From JACQFV01 sp964593585 (GTDB lineage Bacteria > Zixibacteria > MSB-5A5 > WJJR01), in assembly GCA_964593585.1 (NCBI GenBank), contig CAZQIZ010000001.1, positions 124,001 to 188,000 of the forward strand: a DNA stretch of 64,000 nucleotides, written 5' to 3'. The position numbers and the translations under genes are program-made. How positions within the stretch are numbered: the stretch's first letter is position 1; every line of letters begins with the position of its first letter. Below, piece after piece: positions 25,776 through 35,912 of the stretch. The notes beneath the pieces were generated by a model. The model ran no database searches and was not told the DNA's origin. It saw only the letters and a program-made list of their open reading frames with translations.

Positions 25776-27314
25776 ATGCCAACTGCCACCGCCAAAGCCA
25801 ACAAGCCCGCCGCCGCTGCCAAGGGAAAGGCGGCGGAGTTCAAGAATTTCATCAATGGCAAGTGGGTCGAATCGAAGACCGGCAAGACCTTTGAAAACCG
25901 CAACCCCGCCGACAAACGCGAACTGGTCGGCACTTTTCAGAAGTCCGACCACCGCGATGTCGATGCGGCGGTCAACGCCGCGGCCGCGGCCTTCAAGTCT
26001 TGGCGGCTGATGCCCGCTCCCAAGCGCGCCGAGATTCTCTACAAGGTCGGCGAGCGGCTGATCCACTACAAGGAAGAGTTCGCCCGCGACATGACGCGCG
26101 AGATGGGCAAGGTGCTCAAGGAGACGCGCGGCGATGTGCAGGAAGCCATCGACATGTCATATTACATGGCCGGCGAAGGGCGCCGTCAGTTCGGCCACAC
26201 CACGCCGTCGGAGTTGAAGAACAAGTTCCAGATGTCGGTGCGTCAGCCGCTGGGTGTCTGCGGCCTGATCACCCCCTGGAATTTCCCGATGGCGATTCCG
26301 TCGTGGAAGATCATGCCGGCGCTGGTGCTGGGCAACACGATCGTCATCAAGCCGGCAACCGACACGCCGCTGTCGGTGGTCAATCTGCTCAAGTGCATGG
26401 ACGAGTGCGGCGTGCCGCCGGGCGTGATCAATATGGTGACCGGCTCCGGACGCGATGTCGGCGAGCCGCTCATCAATCACCCGGAAGTCAAATTGGTCTC
26501 ATTCACCGGTTCCACCGAAGTGGGACGTTCGGTGTCGTCGCTGTGCGGCCCGCACTTCAAGCATTCCTGCCTTGAGATGGGCGGGAAGAATCCGCAGATC
26601 GTCATGGATGACGCCGACCTCGATTTGGCCATTGAAGGCGCGCTCTGGGGCGGGTTCGGCACCACCGGCCAGCGCTGCACCGCCACCTCCCGCGTCATCG
26701 TGCACAAGAAGGTTTACAAGGAATTCATCACCCGCTTTGTCGAACGGGTCAAAGCGTTGAAGGTCGGCAACGGCCTCGATCCGAAAATCGACATGGGACC
26801 CTGCGTCAACGAGGGCCAGTTGCACACGGTGGAAACCTATGTGCGCATCGGCCAGAAGGAAGACGGCGCCAAGTTGCTGGCCGGCGGGCACCGGCTGGAG
26901 AAGGGCGATTACGCTTACGGCTGGTTCCACGAGCCGACGGTCTTCGGCGAAGTCGATCACAAGATGCGCATCGCGCAGGAGGAGATCTTCGGGCCGGTGG
27001 TCTCGGTGATTCCGGTCGACAACTTCGATCAGGCCATTCAGGTCGCCAACGACATTGCCTATGGTCTGTCGGCGTCGATCTACACCCGCGACGTCAACCG
27101 CGCCTTCACCGCCATGCGCGATGTCTACACCGGCATCTTCTATGTGAACGCGCCGACCATCGGCGCCGAGGTGCATCTGCCGTTCGGCGGCACCAAGGCG
27201 ACCGGCAACGGCCACCGCGAGGCCGGCCAGGCGGCGTTGGATGTGTTCTCGGAATGGAAAGCGATCTACGTCGATTTCTCCGGCTCGTTGCAAAAGGCGC
27301 AGATCGACGATTGA
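25776..27314 (+). CDS. NAD(P)-dependent aldehyde dehydrogenase
   Basis: The 512-residue enzyme oxidises an aldehyde to the acid. Catalytic Cys301 lies in TGQRCTATSR and Glu267 in LEMGGKNP; the cofactor-binding region has TPWNFPMAIPSWKIMPAL and FTGSTEVGR. The GQRCTATSR context is shared with 2,5-dioxovalerate or succinate semialdehyde dehydrogenases, but the substrate is not determinable. An Ala/Lys-rich N-terminal tail of about 25 residues precedes the domain. The ATG at 25776 has a GAGGAGAA ribosome-binding site. It stands alone, flanked downstream by palindromic repeats. Confidence 0.9.
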   Translation: MPTATAKANKPAAAAKGKAAEFKNFINGKWVESKTGKTFENRNPADKRELVGTFQKSDHRDVDAAVNAAAAAFKSWRLMPAPKRAEILYKVGERLIHYKEEFARDMTREMGKVLKETRGDVQEAIDMSYYMAGEGRRQFGHTTPSELKNKFQMSVRQPLGVCGLITPWNFPMAIPSWKIMPALVLGNTIVIKPATDTPLSVVNLLKCMDECGVPPGVINMVTGSGRDVGEPLINHPEVKLVSFTGSTEVGRSVSSLCGPHFKHSCLEMGGKNPQIVMDDADLDLAIEGALWGGFGTTGQRCTATSRVIVHKKVYKEFITRFVERVKALKVGNGLDPKIDMGPCVNEGQLHTVETYVRIGQKEDGAKLLAGGHRLEKGDYAYGWFHEPTVFGEVDHKMRIAQEEIFGPVVSVIPVDNFDQAIQVANDIAYGLSASIYTRDVNRAFTAMRDVYTGIFYVNAPTIGAEVHLPFGGTKATGNGHREAGQAALDVFSEWKAIYVDFSGSLQKAQIDD

Positions 27315-27728
27315 TGGGTGGAATCTGTAGGGGGTCTGAGACCTGCCCCAATGGTGTGACGGAGAACAAAGGGCGGGTCTCAGACCCGCCCCTACGAGCG
27401 CGAGAGATCAGAGATAAATTGTAGGGGCAGGTCTGCGACCTGCCCGGGTACGAACTCACGAGACGTTCGACGATTCACAGAACCATGATGCAACAGCTCT
27501 TCACCATTCCGCACGACTCGGCGATGCAATCGCATGCGCCGGACGTCGATTATCACCGCCAGACCGCGTCGATGATCGAGCACCTCTGGTACTCCTCCGC
27601 CGTCTAAACATCGCGATGTGCAATCGTTGCGCCGGGGCCTGTTGCGATCGCCCCGGCCGCCGGCGAGACACGGGGCGCGGGTTCGGCGCCCCACGGTCCG
27701 ACATTCGATTCACTGACGGAGGAACACC
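27315..27728. repeat. Intergenic stretch with three GGGTCTGAGACC-type palindromic repeats
   Basis: Three related palindromes sit at 27326-27350, 27371-27395 and 27420-27450, each built on a core such as GGGCGGGTCTCAGACCCGCCC; the middle one is inverted relative to the outer two. Arms differ by compensatory changes (ggtctgagacc, ggtctgcgacc). A 40-codon ORF at 27485-27607 lacks a ribosome-binding site and is not called. The last bases (ggaggaac at 27719-27726) are the ribosome-binding site of the next gene. Confidence 0.65.
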
Positions 27729-29081
27729 ATGGCTCGACGCATACTGATTATGGGCGCCGCCGGGCGCGACTTCCACAACTTCAACACCGTCTTTCGCGGC
27801 AACCGTTCCTACCAGGTGGTTGCCTTCACCGCCGCGCAGATCCCCGACATCGCCGGCCGCAAGTACCCCGCCAAACTGGCGGGCAAGGGATACCCCAAAG
27901 GCATCCCGATCCACCCCGAGCAGGACCTCGAGAAGTTGATCGCCGATTTGCAGGTCGATGAGGTGGTCTTCGCGTATTCGGATGTCCCGCATGTGTACGT
28001 GATGCACCAAGCGTCGCGGGCGCTGTCCTGTGGCGCCGACTTCACGCTGATGGGCCCCATAGATACGATGATCAAGTCGACCAAACCGGTCATCTCGATC
28101 GGCGCGGTCCGCACCGGCTCGGGCAAGTCGCAAACCACCCGCCGTGTCTGCCAGATTCTCAAGGACCGCGGCCTGCGCGTCGTGGCGATCCGTCACCCCA
28201 TGCCCTACGGCGACCTGACCAAGCAGATCTGCCAGCGTTTCGCCGAACTGGCCGACCTCGACAAATACGAGTGCACCATTGAGGAGCGCGAAGAGTACGA
28301 GCCTCACATCATGTCCGGCAACGTGATCTACTCGGGTGTGGATTACGGTGTGATCCTCAAGCAGGCGGAGAAGGAGGCGGATGTGATCGTCTGGGACGGC
28401 GGCAACAACGACCTACCGTTCTATCGTCCCGATTTGCACATCGTGGTCGCAGACCCGCATCGCGCCGGGCATGAACTGACCTACCATCCGGGCGAAACAA
28501 ACCTCATGATGGCCGACGCCATCGTCATCAACAAGATCGACACCGCCGCGCCGGAGGCGATCGAAACGGTTCGCCACAATATCGCCCTGCGCAACCCGAA
28601 GGCCGCCGTGATCGAGGGCGCCTCGCCGGTCTACGTCGATGCGCCGAAACTGATCACGGGTAAGCGCGTGCTGGTGATCGAGGATGGCCCGACTTTGACC
28701 CACGGCGAAATGAAGTACGGCGCCGGCGTGGTGGCGGCGCGCAAGTGGGGCGCCGCCGAGATCGTCGATCCGCGCCCCTGGATCCGTGGCACGCTCAAGG
28801 AAACCTTCGCGACTTATCCCGGCATCGGCCAGCTCTTGCCGGCCATGGGCTATGGCGAGCGGCAGGTCAAGGACATGGAGGCCACGATCAACGCCGCCGA
28901 TGTCGACGCGGTGGTGATCGCCACGCCGATCGACTTGCGCCGCATCATGAAGATCAAAAAGCCGTGCGTCCGCGTCCGCTACGAACTCCAGGAAATCGGC
29001 AAGCCCGATCTGGTCGACGTCATTGACGCGATGTTTGCGCGGCGCATCTCGGCCGGGAAGAAGGCCGCAAAGCACCGTTAA
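27729..29081 (+). CDS. Cyclic 2,3-diphosphoglycerate synthetase-like P-loop NTPase
   Basis: The 450-residue protein has an N-terminal Rossmann-like part (RRILIMGAAGRDFHNFN) and a P-loop GAVRTGSGKSQTTR with Lys133, followed by INKIDTA, which resembles a G4 guanine-specificity motif. This matches the family of archaeal cyclic 2,3-diphosphoglycerate synthetase (cPGS) and its bacterial relatives, whose role in mesophilic bacteria is not settled. A ribosome-binding site GGAGGAA precedes the ATG. It stands alone between two repeat-bearing gaps. Synthesis of a cyclic phosphoglycerate osmolyte is possible but unproven. Confidence 0.75.
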   Translation: MARRILIMGAAGRDFHNFNTVFRGNRSYQVVAFTAAQIPDIAGRKYPAKLAGKGYPKGIPIHPEQDLEKLIADLQVDEVVFAYSDVPHVYVMHQASRALSCGADFTLMGPIDTMIKSTKPVISIGAVRTGSGKSQTTRRVCQILKDRGLRVVAIRHPMPYGDLTKQICQRFAELADLDKYECTIEEREEYEPHIMSGNVIYSGVDYGVILKQAEKEADVIVWDGGNNDLPFYRPDLHIVVADPHRAGHELTYHPGETNLMMADAIVINKIDTAAPEAIETVRHNIALRNPKAAVIEGASPVYVDAPKLITGKRVLVIEDGPTLTHGEMKYGAGVVAARKWGAAEIVDPRPWIRGTLKETFATYPGIGQLLPAMGYGERQVKDMEATINAADVDAVVIATPIDLRRIMKIKKPCVRVRYELQEIGKPDLVDVIDAMFARRISAGKKAAKHR

Positions 29082-29831
29082 CACGCCTCGGCGCCTGCGC
29101 GTTTTTTTACGGAGACCGATACGGAGCGGGTCGTACGACCCGCTCCGTTGGCTTTGTGCGCCCGCCCTCACGCAAGCGACGCTTCCGGACAGAGCAACAC
29201 TTGAACTTGAAGGTGGTCGAACCAAGCGGAGAGGCGATGCATTCTGACGCGTATGTCCGCGACCGTCATCGTTGACTGCGCCGTTCGCGGCGAGGCGCGA
29301 CTCACTCGGCGGTCGCGCTCTCGCCGCTCCGTGGATCGGATGTTTGCGTTCAACCGCGCCAGGATTACCGCAGCGCGGGGGCCGGGTGCCAATCCCTGCC
29401 GCACCCCGCTTGAGCTGCCGGGCGAGCCTTCCGACGGAGGTTGGATTCAGCGATTCCGCTGATGCGGAGTCAAGCTCAACGGCCGTGCCGGATTCGCCCC
29501 GGCCTCCGCCCGATGCAGGTTGAACCGATACCCAAACTCGTTCAACGCGAAGACGCCTATGTGATGTCGCCTCGGTGTCGGGGAATAACTTAATTTGGCC
29601 AGCTTCCGCGTCTGGGGTCGGCAGGGCGCATCCGCGCCGCTGATTGCCTGTGCGCAGACGCGCGAGGAGCGATTCGCGACGGCAACGACGCTTCTTCCGG
29701 TTTCGGTTGATGCTGCCTCAACGCAGGCGGTGCATGGCGACACGCATAGTCCGCCGCACAGGAATCCAGAGCACCATCCCGGTTGACGGCCTCTCTGGCT
29801 GTGACCACCATCCCGCCGCATTGGTTCGAAG
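29082..29831. other. 750-base gap with no supported gene
   Basis: A T7 run at 29102-29108 follows a GC-rich stretch just after the upstream stop and may be part of a terminator. A perfect 28-base palindrome lies at 29121-29148 (ACGGAGCGGG and its complement meeting at TCGTACGA). Beyond that I see only short overlapping ORFs with poor composition and no ribosome-binding sites. The region could be a decayed gene, but no protein family was recognised in any frame. Confidence 0.4.
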
Positions 29832-32231
29832 TCATGGGCACGGATCGCAGAACTCCGTGGCGGGATTGCCGCCGCGGAAGGCGACGTTCGAAATGAGAAC
29901 CACATCGACAACCGAGGTTGTACCCGAGCAATCAAGATCGGTGGGATCGTTGGGGCAGTTGGCATCCGGGTCGGGCGTCGGGGCCGCTCCCCGGAAGGCC
30001 ACCCCCAGCACCGCGACCACATCCAGCACGTCCTGGAATGCGTCGCAGGCGGCCGGGTCGCCGTGGCAGTCGCAGGCGCACTCGCAGGCGTCGCCGATGC
30101 CGTCGCCGTCGGTGTCCTGCTGCATCGGGTTGGCGACAAAGTCGCAGTTGTCGCAGGCGTTGCCGACGTTGTCGCCGTCTGTGTCTTCCTGGTCAGAGGT
30201 GCGCACCGTGGGACAGTTGTCACAAGCGTCGCCGAAACCGTCGCCGTCGGTGTTCGCCTGATCGGGGTTGAAGGCGGTCGGGCAATTGTCGCAGAGGTCG
30301 CCCCAATTGTCGCCGTCGGTGTCGGTTCGGTCGGTGTAGGGCGTATACGGGCAATTGTCGCAGGGATTGCCCCAGCCGTCGAGGTCGGTGTCCAATTGCG
30401 TTGCGTTCGGTGTGGTCGGGCAGTTGTCGCAGGCATCGGCGCGCCCGTCGCTGTCGCCGTCGGCCTGGGTCGGATTATAGACCGTCGGGCAGTTGTCGTT
30501 GTTGGCGCAGAGACCGTCGCCGTCGGCATCGTTAAGCGCATCCAACGGACAGGCGTCGCAGAGGTCGCCGATGCCATCGTCGTCGGCATCCTCCTGACCG
30601 GGGTTGTAGACCGACGCACAGTTGTCGACGTTGGCGCAGAGACCATCGGCGTCGGCGTCGTCGAGCGCATCATACGGGCACGGATCCGAGGCGGCGCAGA
30701 CCCCGTCGTTGTCCGGATCGTTGATCGGGTCGTCGGGGCATTGGTCGCAGAGGTTGCCGACGTTGTCGGCGTCGTCATCTTCCTGCCCGGGATTGTAGAT
30801 CGTCGGGCAGTTGTCGCAGGGATCGCCGAACCCGTCGCCGTCGCCGTCGTCCTGGCTGGCGCCGGCAATCAGCGGGCAGTTGTCGGCATCGTTGGGATGG
30901 CCATCGTTGTCGACATCGGTCTGGATCGAGTAGATCGTCGCCACCGACGCCTTGATCATGCGGGTGGCGTAGTCGAAGTTGATGAAGCGCGTGCTGTCGC
31001 GAAACGAGTGATACACGGTGGAGAAATTGTACTCGGCCAGGAAGATACCCTCGAAGCCGCGCTGGGTGAAGGGGTAGTGATCCGAGCCGCCGGAATTGCC
31101 GACCATGTAACCGTTGATGCCGGCGATGCCGGGCGCCAGACTCATCCAGACCTGCGCGGCCCGGATGCGCGAGCCATGGTAGAGGTTGGCCCGGTTGCTG
31201 TTGGTGATGTGGCCGATCATGTCCATGTTCCACATGAACAGGATCTGCTCGCCTTCGGCGACCGCGGTTTCGGCGTAATGCCACGACCCCCAGAGGCCGT
31301 ATTCCTCGGCGTCGAAGGTGGCAAAGACGATCGTCACATCGGTCGGAATGTCGGCCAGGACCCGTGCAATCTCGAGCACACCGGCGGTGCCGGTGCCGTT
31401 GTCATCGACCGCCGGCGAGCCGGACACGCCATCATGGTGCGCGCCGACCACCACATGCACATCGGGAAAGCGAGTGCCGATCTTGGTCGCGACCACGTTG
31501 TAGCAGGTCGCGGTCCCGCCGCCGGAAGACTGCACCGGGAAGGGATCGTAGTAGATCGAGTCATAGCCGAAGGCGGCGAACTTGCCGGCAATCCAGTCGC
31601 GCGCGGCCAGATTGGAGCCGCTGGTTGCCACACGGCCATTAAAGGCCTGCAGACGGTACAGATACGACGTGACCGAGTCCTCACGCACCAGCGCGGCGAT
31701 TGAATCGAGTGGGGCGTACATCGGCGCCAGAGTCACGATCGCCGGCGCCTCGGGCGCTGCGTAGCCAATCACCGGGCCGCGGGTTGCCAGCGGCGTCAAT
31801 GTCTGAATTGCCTCCTCGGTCTCCAGCGTGAGCGCCGGAACCTGCAGCAGACGTAACCCGGCGCGTTCATAGAGCACGGGATAGCGGGCGGCGTTGGCGC
31901 CGTCACGGGTGCGATCCAGCGCCAGATCACGGCGGGCGATGTCGCGCGCCAGCAATTGCGGATTGAGGTCCGCCAGACGCGGGTTGGCGGCCATGGCGGG
32001 GGAAAGCAGGAGCAGATAGTCATTCCCCTCGCGCAGAATCGCATCGACTCCGGCCTGCTTCAGGAAGAGGGCATCATCGGCATGACGCACCGTGACGAGA
32101 TACAGATCGCCGACTGCGGCCGGGTCGATCACGGGCTGCCCCGATCCGAACAGCGGAGTATCGGGAAGAAATGCGACTACCGGCGCGGCGATGGCCAGCA
32201 GGGCCGCCAGAATCAGGAAATGTTTGCGCAT
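29832..32231 (-). CDS. Secreted M28-family zinc peptidase with thrombospondin type 3 repeats and dockerin-like tail
   Basis: The 799-residue protein starts with a signal peptide (RKHFLILAALLAIAAPVVAF). The M28 peptidase domain (about residues 195-430) has its zinc ligands in VVGAHHDGVSG, VDDNGTG, FDAEEYGLWGS, WNMDMIGH and TVYHSFRD. Residues of about 432-715 are around thirteen Ca-binding thrombospondin type 3 repeats of the form DxDxDGxGDxCDNCP. The last 85 residues hold two dockerin/EF-hand-like units (LDVVAVLGVAFRG; SVVDVVLISNVAFRG). It is probably an exported aminopeptidase held at the surface by calcium-dependent contacts (inference). Ribosome-binding site TGAGGCGG. It diverges from dnaE. 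Confidence 0.9.
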   Translation of the reverse strand: MRKHFLILAALLAIAAPVVAFLPDTPLFGSGQPVIDPAAVGDLYLVTVRHADDALFLKQAGVDAILREGNDYLLLLSPAMAANPRLADLNPQLLARDIARRDLALDRTRDGANAARYPVLYERAGLRLLQVPALTLETEEAIQTLTPLATRGPVIGYAAPEAPAIVTLAPMYAPLDSIAALVREDSVTSYLYRLQAFNGRVATSGSNLAARDWIAGKFAAFGYDSIYYDPFPVQSSGGGTATCYNVVATKIGTRFPDVHVVVGAHHDGVSGSPAVDDNGTGTAGVLEIARVLADIPTDVTIVFATFDAEEYGLWGSWHYAETAVAEGEQILFMWNMDMIGHITNSNRANLYHGSRIRAAQVWMSLAPGIAGINGYMVGNSGGSDHYPFTQRGFEGIFLAEYNFSTVYHSFRDSTRFINFDYATRMIKASVATIYSIQTDVDNDGHPNDADNCPLIAGASQDDGDGDGFGDPCDNCPTIYNPGQEDDDADNVGNLCDQCPDDPINDPDNDGVCAASDPCPYDALDDADADGLCANVDNCASVYNPGQEDADDDGIGDLCDACPLDALNDADGDGLCANNDNCPTVYNPTQADGDSDGRADACDNCPTTPNATQLDTDLDGWGNPCDNCPYTPYTDRTDTDGDNWGDLCDNCPTAFNPDQANTDGDGFGDACDNCPTVRTSDQEDTDGDNVGNACDNCDFVANPMQQDTDGDGIGDACECACDCHGDPAACDAFQDVLDVVAVLGVAFRGAAPTPDPDANCPNDPTDLDCSGTTSVVDVVLISNVAFRGGNPATEFCDPCP

Positions 32232-32413
32232 TTTACCGCCTCAGGTGGAGGACCCAAATTCCCCACATAAGATACCAACAGGCGGCGTATTGCCGACGAC
32301 TGGTTGGCGCCGGGCGAAGTTATTGACAATCGGGGAATGTGATTGTCCCGGACGCGACGCTGACGTATATGTGATGGATGCGGGTTTGCCCGCGGGAGCC
32401 GTCAGGGAAGAGC

Positions 32414-35400
32414 ATGAAACTCGCCGATTTCGTCCACCTCCATAACCACAGCCAGTACTCGCTATTGGACGGCGCCAGCCGGATCGAGTTGATGGTGAAG
32501 CGGGCCAAGGAGTTCAACATGCCCGCCCTGGCCCTGACCGATCACGGCAACCTGTTCGGGGCGATGGAATTCTACACCAAGTGTCGCGCCGAGGGGATTG
32601 TACCCATCATCGGCTGCGAGACCTATGTCGCCCCCCGGGGCATGACCTACAAGCAGAGCGTGCCCGGCGCCCCCGACGGCGGCTATCATCTCCTGCTTCT
32701 GGCCAAGGACCTGACCGGCTACAAGAATCTGGTGAAGTTGGTCAGCGCCGCCTACATCGAGGGGTTCTATCACCGCCCACGGATCGACTTCGACCTGTTC
32801 AAACAACACGCCGCGGGGCTGGTGGCGACCTCCGCCTGCGTGCAGGGGGAAGTGGCGCAGAATCTCCTGGCGGGCAAAAGCGACGAAGCCGAGGCGGTCG
32901 CGCGGCGCTACCTCGATTTGCTCGGCAAGGAGAACTACTACCTCGAAATCCAAAACCACCAGATCGACATCGAAGACAAAGTCCGATCCCGTGTGATCGA
33001 ACTGGCGCGGCGGCTGGGTGTCAACCTGGTGGCGACCAACGATTGTCATTACCTCGAGCGCAAGCACGCCAAGGCGCATGAGGCGCTCCTGTGCATCCAA
33101 ACCGGCAAGACGCTCAACGACGCAGATCGGATGCGGTACAACACCGATCAGATCTACTTCAAGTCCGACGCCGAGATGAAGACGTTGTTTGCCGACACGC
33201 CCGAGGCGATCGACAACACGCTGGCCATCGCCGAGATGTGCCATCTCGAACTGGAGACCGGCAAATTCCATCTGCCCGATTTCCCGCTGCCGGAGCCGTT
33301 CAAGACAAAGGCCGAGTACCTGACGCATCTGGCGCGCGAAGGGCTGAAACGGCGCTACGAGCGGATCACGCCCGAGCTGGAGGCACGTCTCCAGTACGAG
33401 TTGGACGTCATCATCCGCATGGATTTCGCCGGCTACTTCCTGGTGGTCGCCGATCTGGTCCGCTACGCCAAGGACCACGGCATCCCGGTCGGCCCCGGAC
33501 GCGGCTCGGCGGCCGGGTCGCTGGTGTCCTATTGTCTTTCGATCACCGACATCGACCCGATCCGCTTCAATCTGCTCTTCGAGCGCTTCCTCAATCCCGA
33601 GCGCATCTCGATGCCGGATATCGACATCGACTTTTCCGACCGCGAGCGCGACCAGGTCATACAGTATGTGATCCGCAAGTACGGCAAGGACAATGTCTGC
33701 CAGATCATCACCTTCGGGACGATGGCGGCGCGCGCGGTGGTGCGCGATGTCGGACGGGTCCTCGGGATGTCGTACGCCGAGGTCGACAAGATCGCCAAGA
33801 TCATCCCCAACGAGATCGACATGACGCTGGAAAAGGCGCTGCGGGCCAAGCCGGAGTTGAAGCAGATGGCCAGCGAGGATCCACGGGTGGCGACGCTTCT
33901 GGACTACTCGCAGACGCTGGAGGGGCTGACCCGCCACGCCTCCACCCACGCCGCCGGCGTGGTGATCGCGCCCTCGCCGCTGACCGAGTTCGTGCCGCTC
34001 TTCAAGGGAAGCAAGGGCGAGGTCACCACCCAGTACAGCATGAAGTGGATCGAGAAGATCGGTCTGCTGAAGATGGATTTTCTCGGGCTGCGCACGCTGA
34101 CGCTTCTGCAGGATGCCGAACGGGGGGTGCAGGAAAACCGCGGCGCGACCGTCGACTGGAACGCGATCGACCTCGATGACCGCAAGGTTTTCGAGTTGTT
34201 CGCCTCCGGGGAAACCACCGGCATCTTCCAGTTCGAATCCTCCGGCATGCGCGACTACCTGCGCAAGCTGCGTCCGACGGTCTTCGAGGACATCATCGCC
34301 ATGAACGCCCTCTACCGGCCGGGGGCGCTCGACGCCAACATGATCGAGAAGTACATCGACCGGAAGTACGGCCGCGAAGAGGTCGAGTACTACCATCCCC
34401 GCATCGAGAAGATCCTCAAGGACACCTACGGCGTCATCGTCTACCAGGACCAGGTGATGCAGGTGGCGGCCGAGCTGGCCGGCTTCTCGATGGGCAAGGC
34501 CGACACGCTGCGTTCGGCAATGGGCAAGAAGAACGCCGAACTGATGGCGAAGATGAAGACCGAGTTCATCGATGGCGCGGTGGCGCTGAAAGTGCCGCGC
34601 GATGTGGCCGAACGGGTCTTCGGGTTCTGCGAGACGTTCGCGCGCTACGGCTTCAACCGCGCGCATTCGGCGGCCTATGCCGTGCTCGCCTACCGCTGCG
34701 CCTGGCTGAAAGCGCACTATCCGGTCGAATTCATGGCGGCGCTGATGACCTCGGAAATGGGGGATACCGACCGGATCCGTCTGTTCATGCGCGAATGCCG
34801 CCGTCTGGGCATCGCCGTCGATCCGCCGGACATCAACGTCTCGCGCTCGGCCTTCACCGCCAAAGGGGAGAGGATTGTCTTCGGCCTCTCAGCGGTGAAG
34901 AACGTGGGCGAAGGTGCGGTGGATGTGATCGTGACCGCGCGCGACGCGGGCGGCGTGTTCACCTCGATATTCGACTTCACCGCGCGCGTCGATGTCCGCA
35001 CCGTCAACCGCCGCGCGCTGGAAGCGCTGGTCTGCGCCGGCGCGTTTGACCGGTTGCCCGGGCACCGCGCCCAACTGTTGGCGACGCTCGATGCCGCCAT
35101 CGCCTATGGCGCGCAATCGGCCACCGACCGCCGTCTCGGCCAGGCCTCGCTCTTCGGCGGCGATGTCGACATCGCCACCACTGTGCCGCAACTCCCCGAC
35201 GTCCCGCCCTGGACACAGGACCAGCGCTGGCAGAAGGAGAAGGAGGCGCTGGGTTTCTATGTCTCCGGGCACCCGCTTCTGGCCTTCTCCGAGGAGTTGC
35301 AGTTGTTCTCGACCGCCTCCACCGATCAGGTGGCCGATTTGCCCGATGAATCCGAAATCTCGATCGGCGGCGTGGTGACCGGACTGAAGACCCAGCTGGA

Positions 35401-35854
35401 CCGCAAGGGGCAGACCATGGCCTTCTTCACGCTCGAGGATTTCGGCGGCACTCTGGAGGTGATCTGCTTTTCGGATGTCTATCGGCGCAATATGTCGATT
35501 CTGACCAACGAGGCCCTGGTCATGCTCACGGGCCGGACCAACACCAAGGAGAACGAACGTCCCAAGCTGATCCTCAACAACGCCATGCCGTTGGCGGAGG
35601 TACGCAATGGCGCGGTGCTGGACATCCATGCCCGGCTGTCCCCTGAGCAAATTGCCGCCGGCGTGCTGGATGATCTGGACGCCGTTTTGGGCCGATATGA
35701 CAAGGGAAACGGTTTCCTGTTTCTGTACTACCCAGTCGGGACGGAAACAGTTAAGATTAGGTCCAACCGGGTCCGGCTCGATGCCAGCCGTGAACTGGTG
35801 ACAACTTTGAGGGAACTACTGGGGCAGGATTCGGTATTTTGTACGAAGGGGTAG
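32414..35854 (+). CDS. dnaE: DNA polymerase III subunit alpha
   Basis: The replicative polymerase catalytic subunit, 1146 residues. It begins with a PHP domain (VHLHNHSQYSLLDGA), then the palm with active-site aspartates Asp402 and Asp404 in MPDIDIDFSDRER, the VGPGRGSAAGSLVSYCL block, the helix-hairpin-helix region near residue 850, and a C-terminal OB-fold (IGGVVTGLKTQLDRKGQTMAFFTLED). Length is that of DnaE1. The ATG at 32414 has an AGGGAAG site; an in-frame start at 32378 is less likely. A small inverted repeat, GACAATC/GATTGTC at 32325-32347, lies upstream. Confidence 0.97.
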   Translation: MKLADFVHLHNHSQYSLLDGASRIELMVKRAKEFNMPALALTDHGNLFGAMEFYTKCRAEGIVPIIGCETYVAPRGMTYKQSVPGAPDGGYHLLLLAKDLTGYKNLVKLVSAAYIEGFYHRPRIDFDLFKQHAAGLVATSACVQGEVAQNLLAGKSDEAEAVARRYLDLLGKENYYLEIQNHQIDIEDKVRSRVIELARRLGVNLVATNDCHYLERKHAKAHEALLCIQTGKTLNDADRMRYNTDQIYFKSDAEMKTLFADTPEAIDNTLAIAEMCHLELETGKFHLPDFPLPEPFKTKAEYLTHLAREGLKRRYERITPELEARLQYELDVIIRMDFAGYFLVVADLVRYAKDHGIPVGPGRGSAAGSLVSYCLSITDIDPIRFNLLFERFLNPERISMPDIDIDFSDRERDQVIQYVIRKYGKDNVCQIITFGTMAARAVVRDVGRVLGMSYAEVDKIAKIIPNEIDMTLEKALRAKPELKQMASEDPRVATLLDYSQTLEGLTRHASTHAAGVVIAPSPLTEFVPLFKGSKGEVTTQYSMKWIEKIGLLKMDFLGLRTLTLLQDAERGVQENRGATVDWNAIDLDDRKVFELFASGETTGIFQFESSGMRDYLRKLRPTVFEDIIAMNALYRPGALDANMIEKYIDRKYGREEVEYYHPRIEKILKDTYGVIVYQDQVMQVAAELAGFSMGKADTLRSAMGKKNAELMAKMKTEFIDGAVALKVPRDVAERVFGFCETFARYGFNRAHSAAYAVLAYRCAWLKAHYPVEFMAALMTSEMGDTDRIRLFMRECRRLGIAVDPPDINVSRSAFTAKGERIVFGLSAVKNVGEGAVDVIVTARDAGGVFTSIFDFTARVDVRTVNRRALEALVCAGAFDRLPGHRAQLLATLDAAIAYGAQSATDRRLGQASLFGGDVDIATTVPQLPDVPPWTQDQRWQKEKEALGFYVSGHPLLAFSEELQLFSTASTDQVADLPDESEISIGGVVTGLKTQLDRKGQTMAFFTLEDFGGTLEVICFSDVYRRNMSILTNEALVMLTGRTNTKENERPKLILNNAMPLAEVRNGAVLDIHARLSPEQIAAGVLDDLDAVLGRYDKGNGFLFLYYPVGTETVKIRSNRVRLDASRELVTTLRELLGQDSVFCTKG

Positions 35855-35912
35855 GGAGTAGCCCGCCTGTCGGGTCCGAACCACAGACGTTCACGCGCGT
35901 AAGGAGATGGAC

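Noticed and set aside
27485..27607. 40-codon ORF starting ATGATG after the ALDH repeats
   Set aside because: No ribosome-binding site and no similarity I recognise; too short to support.
29447..30868. Minus-strand ORF of 473 codons rich in Thr, Pro and Arg
   Set aside because: Another frame of the same repeats; the peptidase frame carries the zinc motifs.
30063..31703. Plus-strand ORF of 546 codons with Val/Gly-rich repeats
   Set aside because: The repetition is the antisense of the thrombospondin type 3 repeats of the M28 peptidase.
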